From assembly GCA_022616085.1 (NCBI GenBank), contig JAKEFN010000047.1:1-5717 (forward strand): a stretch of DNA of 5,717 bases, given 5' to 3'. The position numbers and the translations under genes were made by a program. This DNA is from a bacterium. GTDB lineage: Bacteria; Patescibacteriota; Minisyncoccia; Phycocordibacterales; JAKEFN01. This document shows, one piece after another, positions 4,178 to 5,717 of this stretch; position 1 is the first letter of the stretch, and the number at the start of each line of letters is the position of its first letter. The notes under the pieces are model-generated. The model was not told the DNA's origin. It saw nothing but the letters and a program-made list of their open reading frames with translations, and searched no databases.

Positions 4178-5717
4178 TGTTAAAAATGCGGTCATTCTTG
4201 CCGCCGGCGTAGGCAAGCGGCTTGATGCGTTTGAGACGCCGAAGCCCCTCATTCCCGTTGCGGGGAGGACCCTTATCGAGCGGACTCTTGACGCGCTTGC
4301 GGAGAGCGGGGTGAATAATTTTTATATCGTTGTCCGCGAAGGCGATATTCTTATACCCCGCGCGCTTTTGGCGTATCCGCACGAAGTTACATTCATTCGC
4401 GCGAAAGAAGGCGCCACAATGCTCGATGCCGTTCTTTCTTTGGATGGACGAATTGCCGGTTCTTTCTTCGTGACCATGAGCGACCTTGTGTTCGGCAAAA
4501 ACCCCTTTGCATCATTTAACGAAAAAGGAAGCGATGCCGATATCGCCATTCTTATCAGCGCGCGAAATGAAATATCAGAGCAGTCCGGCGCGAACGTAAA
4601 AGTGCGTTGCGATAAAGGGACTGTGTGCGAGGTGGGGGATCTTCTCGACTTTGACGCGTTTGAGGCGGGCATTTATCGCTTTACTCCCAAGGGATTTGAA
4701 ATTTTCTCCCGCGTTGCACGCAGAAATAACGCAGAGACCGTGTCGCATGTTTTCAGCGCGTTCGGCGAAAAACGCCGCCTCGGACACGTTTATTATGACG
4801 AAGAGTGGTTTGATATAAATATACCGGCGACTCTTATCAAGGCAGAGATGTTTTTCAAAAAAATTTCTGGAGGAGAAACGCGCGCGTCCCGTCCGCCGCA
4901 GTCGCAGAGGAAACTTGTTCCGGCAACGATCCTCGATCATCCCAAAGATGTCCGATTTGAGGTCGTCGTGGAGCGCGGCATTGTGGGTGCGCTTCACGAA
5001 CACGAGCTTATCCCGCACGAATATTTTTATTCGCCGCATCACTTAATCGTGGATAAAAATCTTGACGCGCTCTACGGCAGGACGTTCCACGAGGCTCTTC
5101 TCTCGCAGGGGTATCGGGTCCACAAGATTCTCGTTGATCCGGGTGAAAAATCAAAAAGCATGGAAAATTTTATCGCGCTTTCAAACGAAATGATTGATGT
5201 GGGGCTTGATAAAAAGTCAGTCGTTATTTCCATGGGCGGCGGCGTGGTGAAAGACCTTGCCGGATTTCTCGCGTCAACGCTCTATCGCGGCATCGGGTTT
5301 ATCAGCATCCCGACGACCGTTTTGTCGCAGTGCGACGCGGCGATTGCCTTGAAGCAGGGCGTGAACGGAGAGAAGGGGAAAAATTTGATCGGGAGCTATT
5401 ACGCGCCGATTAAAATCGTCGTGGATCCTCTTGTGCTCGAAACGCTTGACGAGCGGTATGTGCGGGATGGCATCGCCGAAATGCTCAAGCAGGCGTCTGC
5501 GCAGGACAAAACTTTTTTCAAATTTTTTAAGGACTATCATGGGGATGTAAAAAATATAGATTTTCTTGAAGAGGCGATACGGCGGAGCATCCATCTCAAG
5601 GTTTCTTCCATACAAGGTGATTTTTATGAAGAACGGGAGGCGCTTGTGAACCAATATGGCCATGAAGTCGGGCATGCGGTTGAATATCTCACCGGTTACG
5701 CCTTGGGCCATGGCGAA
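4173..5717 (+). CDS. Nucleotidyltransferase fused to a sugar phosphate cyclase (3' end outside window)
   Basis: 515 codons are visible, without a stop. Residues 1-230 form a nucleotidyltransferase: LAAGVGKRL (9-17), PKPLIPVAGRTLIE (23-36), the metal-site-like MSDLVF (102-107), EAGIYRF (164-170) and WFDINIP (212-218), closest to sugar-phosphate and inositol-phosphate cytidylyltransferases. From about 250 a dehydroquinate synthase-superfamily domain follows: PGEKSKS (323-329), GGGVVKDLAGF (355-365), YRGIGF (371-376), PTTVLSQCD (380-388), LKQGVN (393-398), KNLIGSYY (403-410), GIAEMLK (433-439) and YGHEVGHAVE (495-504). LKQ.VN and KN(L)xG.YY recall 2-deoxy-scyllo-inosose synthase rather than DHQS. 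About 100 residues should lie beyond the window. It probably makes a cyclitol and activates a cyclitol phosphate as an NDP derivative. The ATG at 4173 lacks a Shine-Dalgarno; an in-frame ATG at 4101 would add 24 unconvincing residues and overlap the divergent gene. The domains are sure, the substrates inferred. Confidence 0.9.
   Translation, partial: MNVKNAVILAAGVGKRLDAFETPKPLIPVAGRTLIERTLDALAESGVNNFYIVVREGDILIPRALLAYPHEVTFIRAKEGATMLDAVLSLDGRIAGSFFVTMSDLVFGKNPFASFNEKGSDADIAILISARNEISEQSGANVKVRCDKGTVCEVGDLLDFDAFEAGIYRFTPKGFEIFSRVARRNNAETVSHVFSAFGEKRRLGHVYYDEEWFDINIPATLIKAEMFFKKISGGETRASRPPQSQRKLVPATILDHPKDVRFEVVVERGIVGALHEHELIPHEYFYSPHHLIVDKNLDALYGRTFHEALLSQGYRVHKILVDPGEKSKSMENFIALSNEMIDVGLDKKSVVISMGGGVVKDLAGFLASTLYRGIGFISIPTTVLSQCDAAIALKQGVNGEKGKNLIGSYYAPIKIVVDPLVLETLDERYVRDGIAEMLKQASAQDKTFFKFFKDYHGDVKNIDFLEEAIRRSIHLKVSSIQGDFYEEREALVNQYGHEVGHAVEYLTGYALGHGE

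Noticed and set aside
4575..5042. Minus-strand 155-residue frame
   Set aside because: It is antisense to the fusion gene, whose plus-strand frame reads through conserved motifs on both sides.
4920..5717. C-terminal domain as glycerol-1-phosphate dehydrogenase (EgsA-like)
   Set aside because: The LKQ.VN, KNLIG and YGHxxGHA motifs with DHQS-like spacing fit sugar phosphate cyclases better than the dehydrogenase branch of the superfamily.

Overview
The window looks bacterial, with roughly balanced base composition, compact genes and short spacers. It reads as part of a cell-surface glycan or modified-lipid biosynthesis cluster. No rRNA, tRNA, CRISPR array or mobile element is visible. Taxonomy cannot be fixed from this sequence. 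The tight packing and mostly weak Shine-Dalgarno signals would fit an uncultured lineage such as Patescibacteria, but that is only a guess.

Layout: (1) A GT-B-like transferase resembling CDP-glycerol glycerophosphotransferases runs rightward at the left edge (4-1371) and ends inside a perfect 13-bp hairpin. (2) A spacer of about 190 bp carries the best sigma70-type promoter candidate. (3) A CDP-alcohol phosphotransferase with six likely membrane segments (1562-2326) is followed by a Nudix-like protein (2388-3047), probably in one transcript that ends at a bidirectional terminator. (4) A medium-chain dehydrogenase/reductase faces them on the minus strand (3086-4102). (5) A 70-bp divergent spacer separates it from a rightward fusion gene (4173 to beyond 5717). 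This gene joins an N-terminal sugar-phosphate or inositol-phosphate-type nucleotidyltransferase to a C-terminal sugar phosphate cyclase of the 3-dehydroquinate synthase / 2-deoxy-scyllo-inosose synthase superfamily. It is cut by the window edge.

Taken together, the genes suggest a pathway that makes a carbocyclic sugar (cyclitol), reduces or oxidises it, activates it as a nucleotide (probably CDP) derivative, and hands cyclitol phosphate to a lipid or surface glycan. The membrane CDP-alcohol phosphotransferase and/or the GT-B-like transferase would do the last step. The logic parallels the Tar/Bcs1/Acs1 route (reductase plus cytidylyltransferase making CDP-ribitol) and archaeal-type IPCT/DIPPS (CDP-inositol), but with a sugar phosphate cyclase in place of the usual polyol or inositol source. 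No kinase that would re-phosphorylate the cyclase product is visible. The fusion and the proposed CDP-cyclitol route are the main candidates for something undescribed. The domain assignments rest on motifs read by eye; the pathway is inference.
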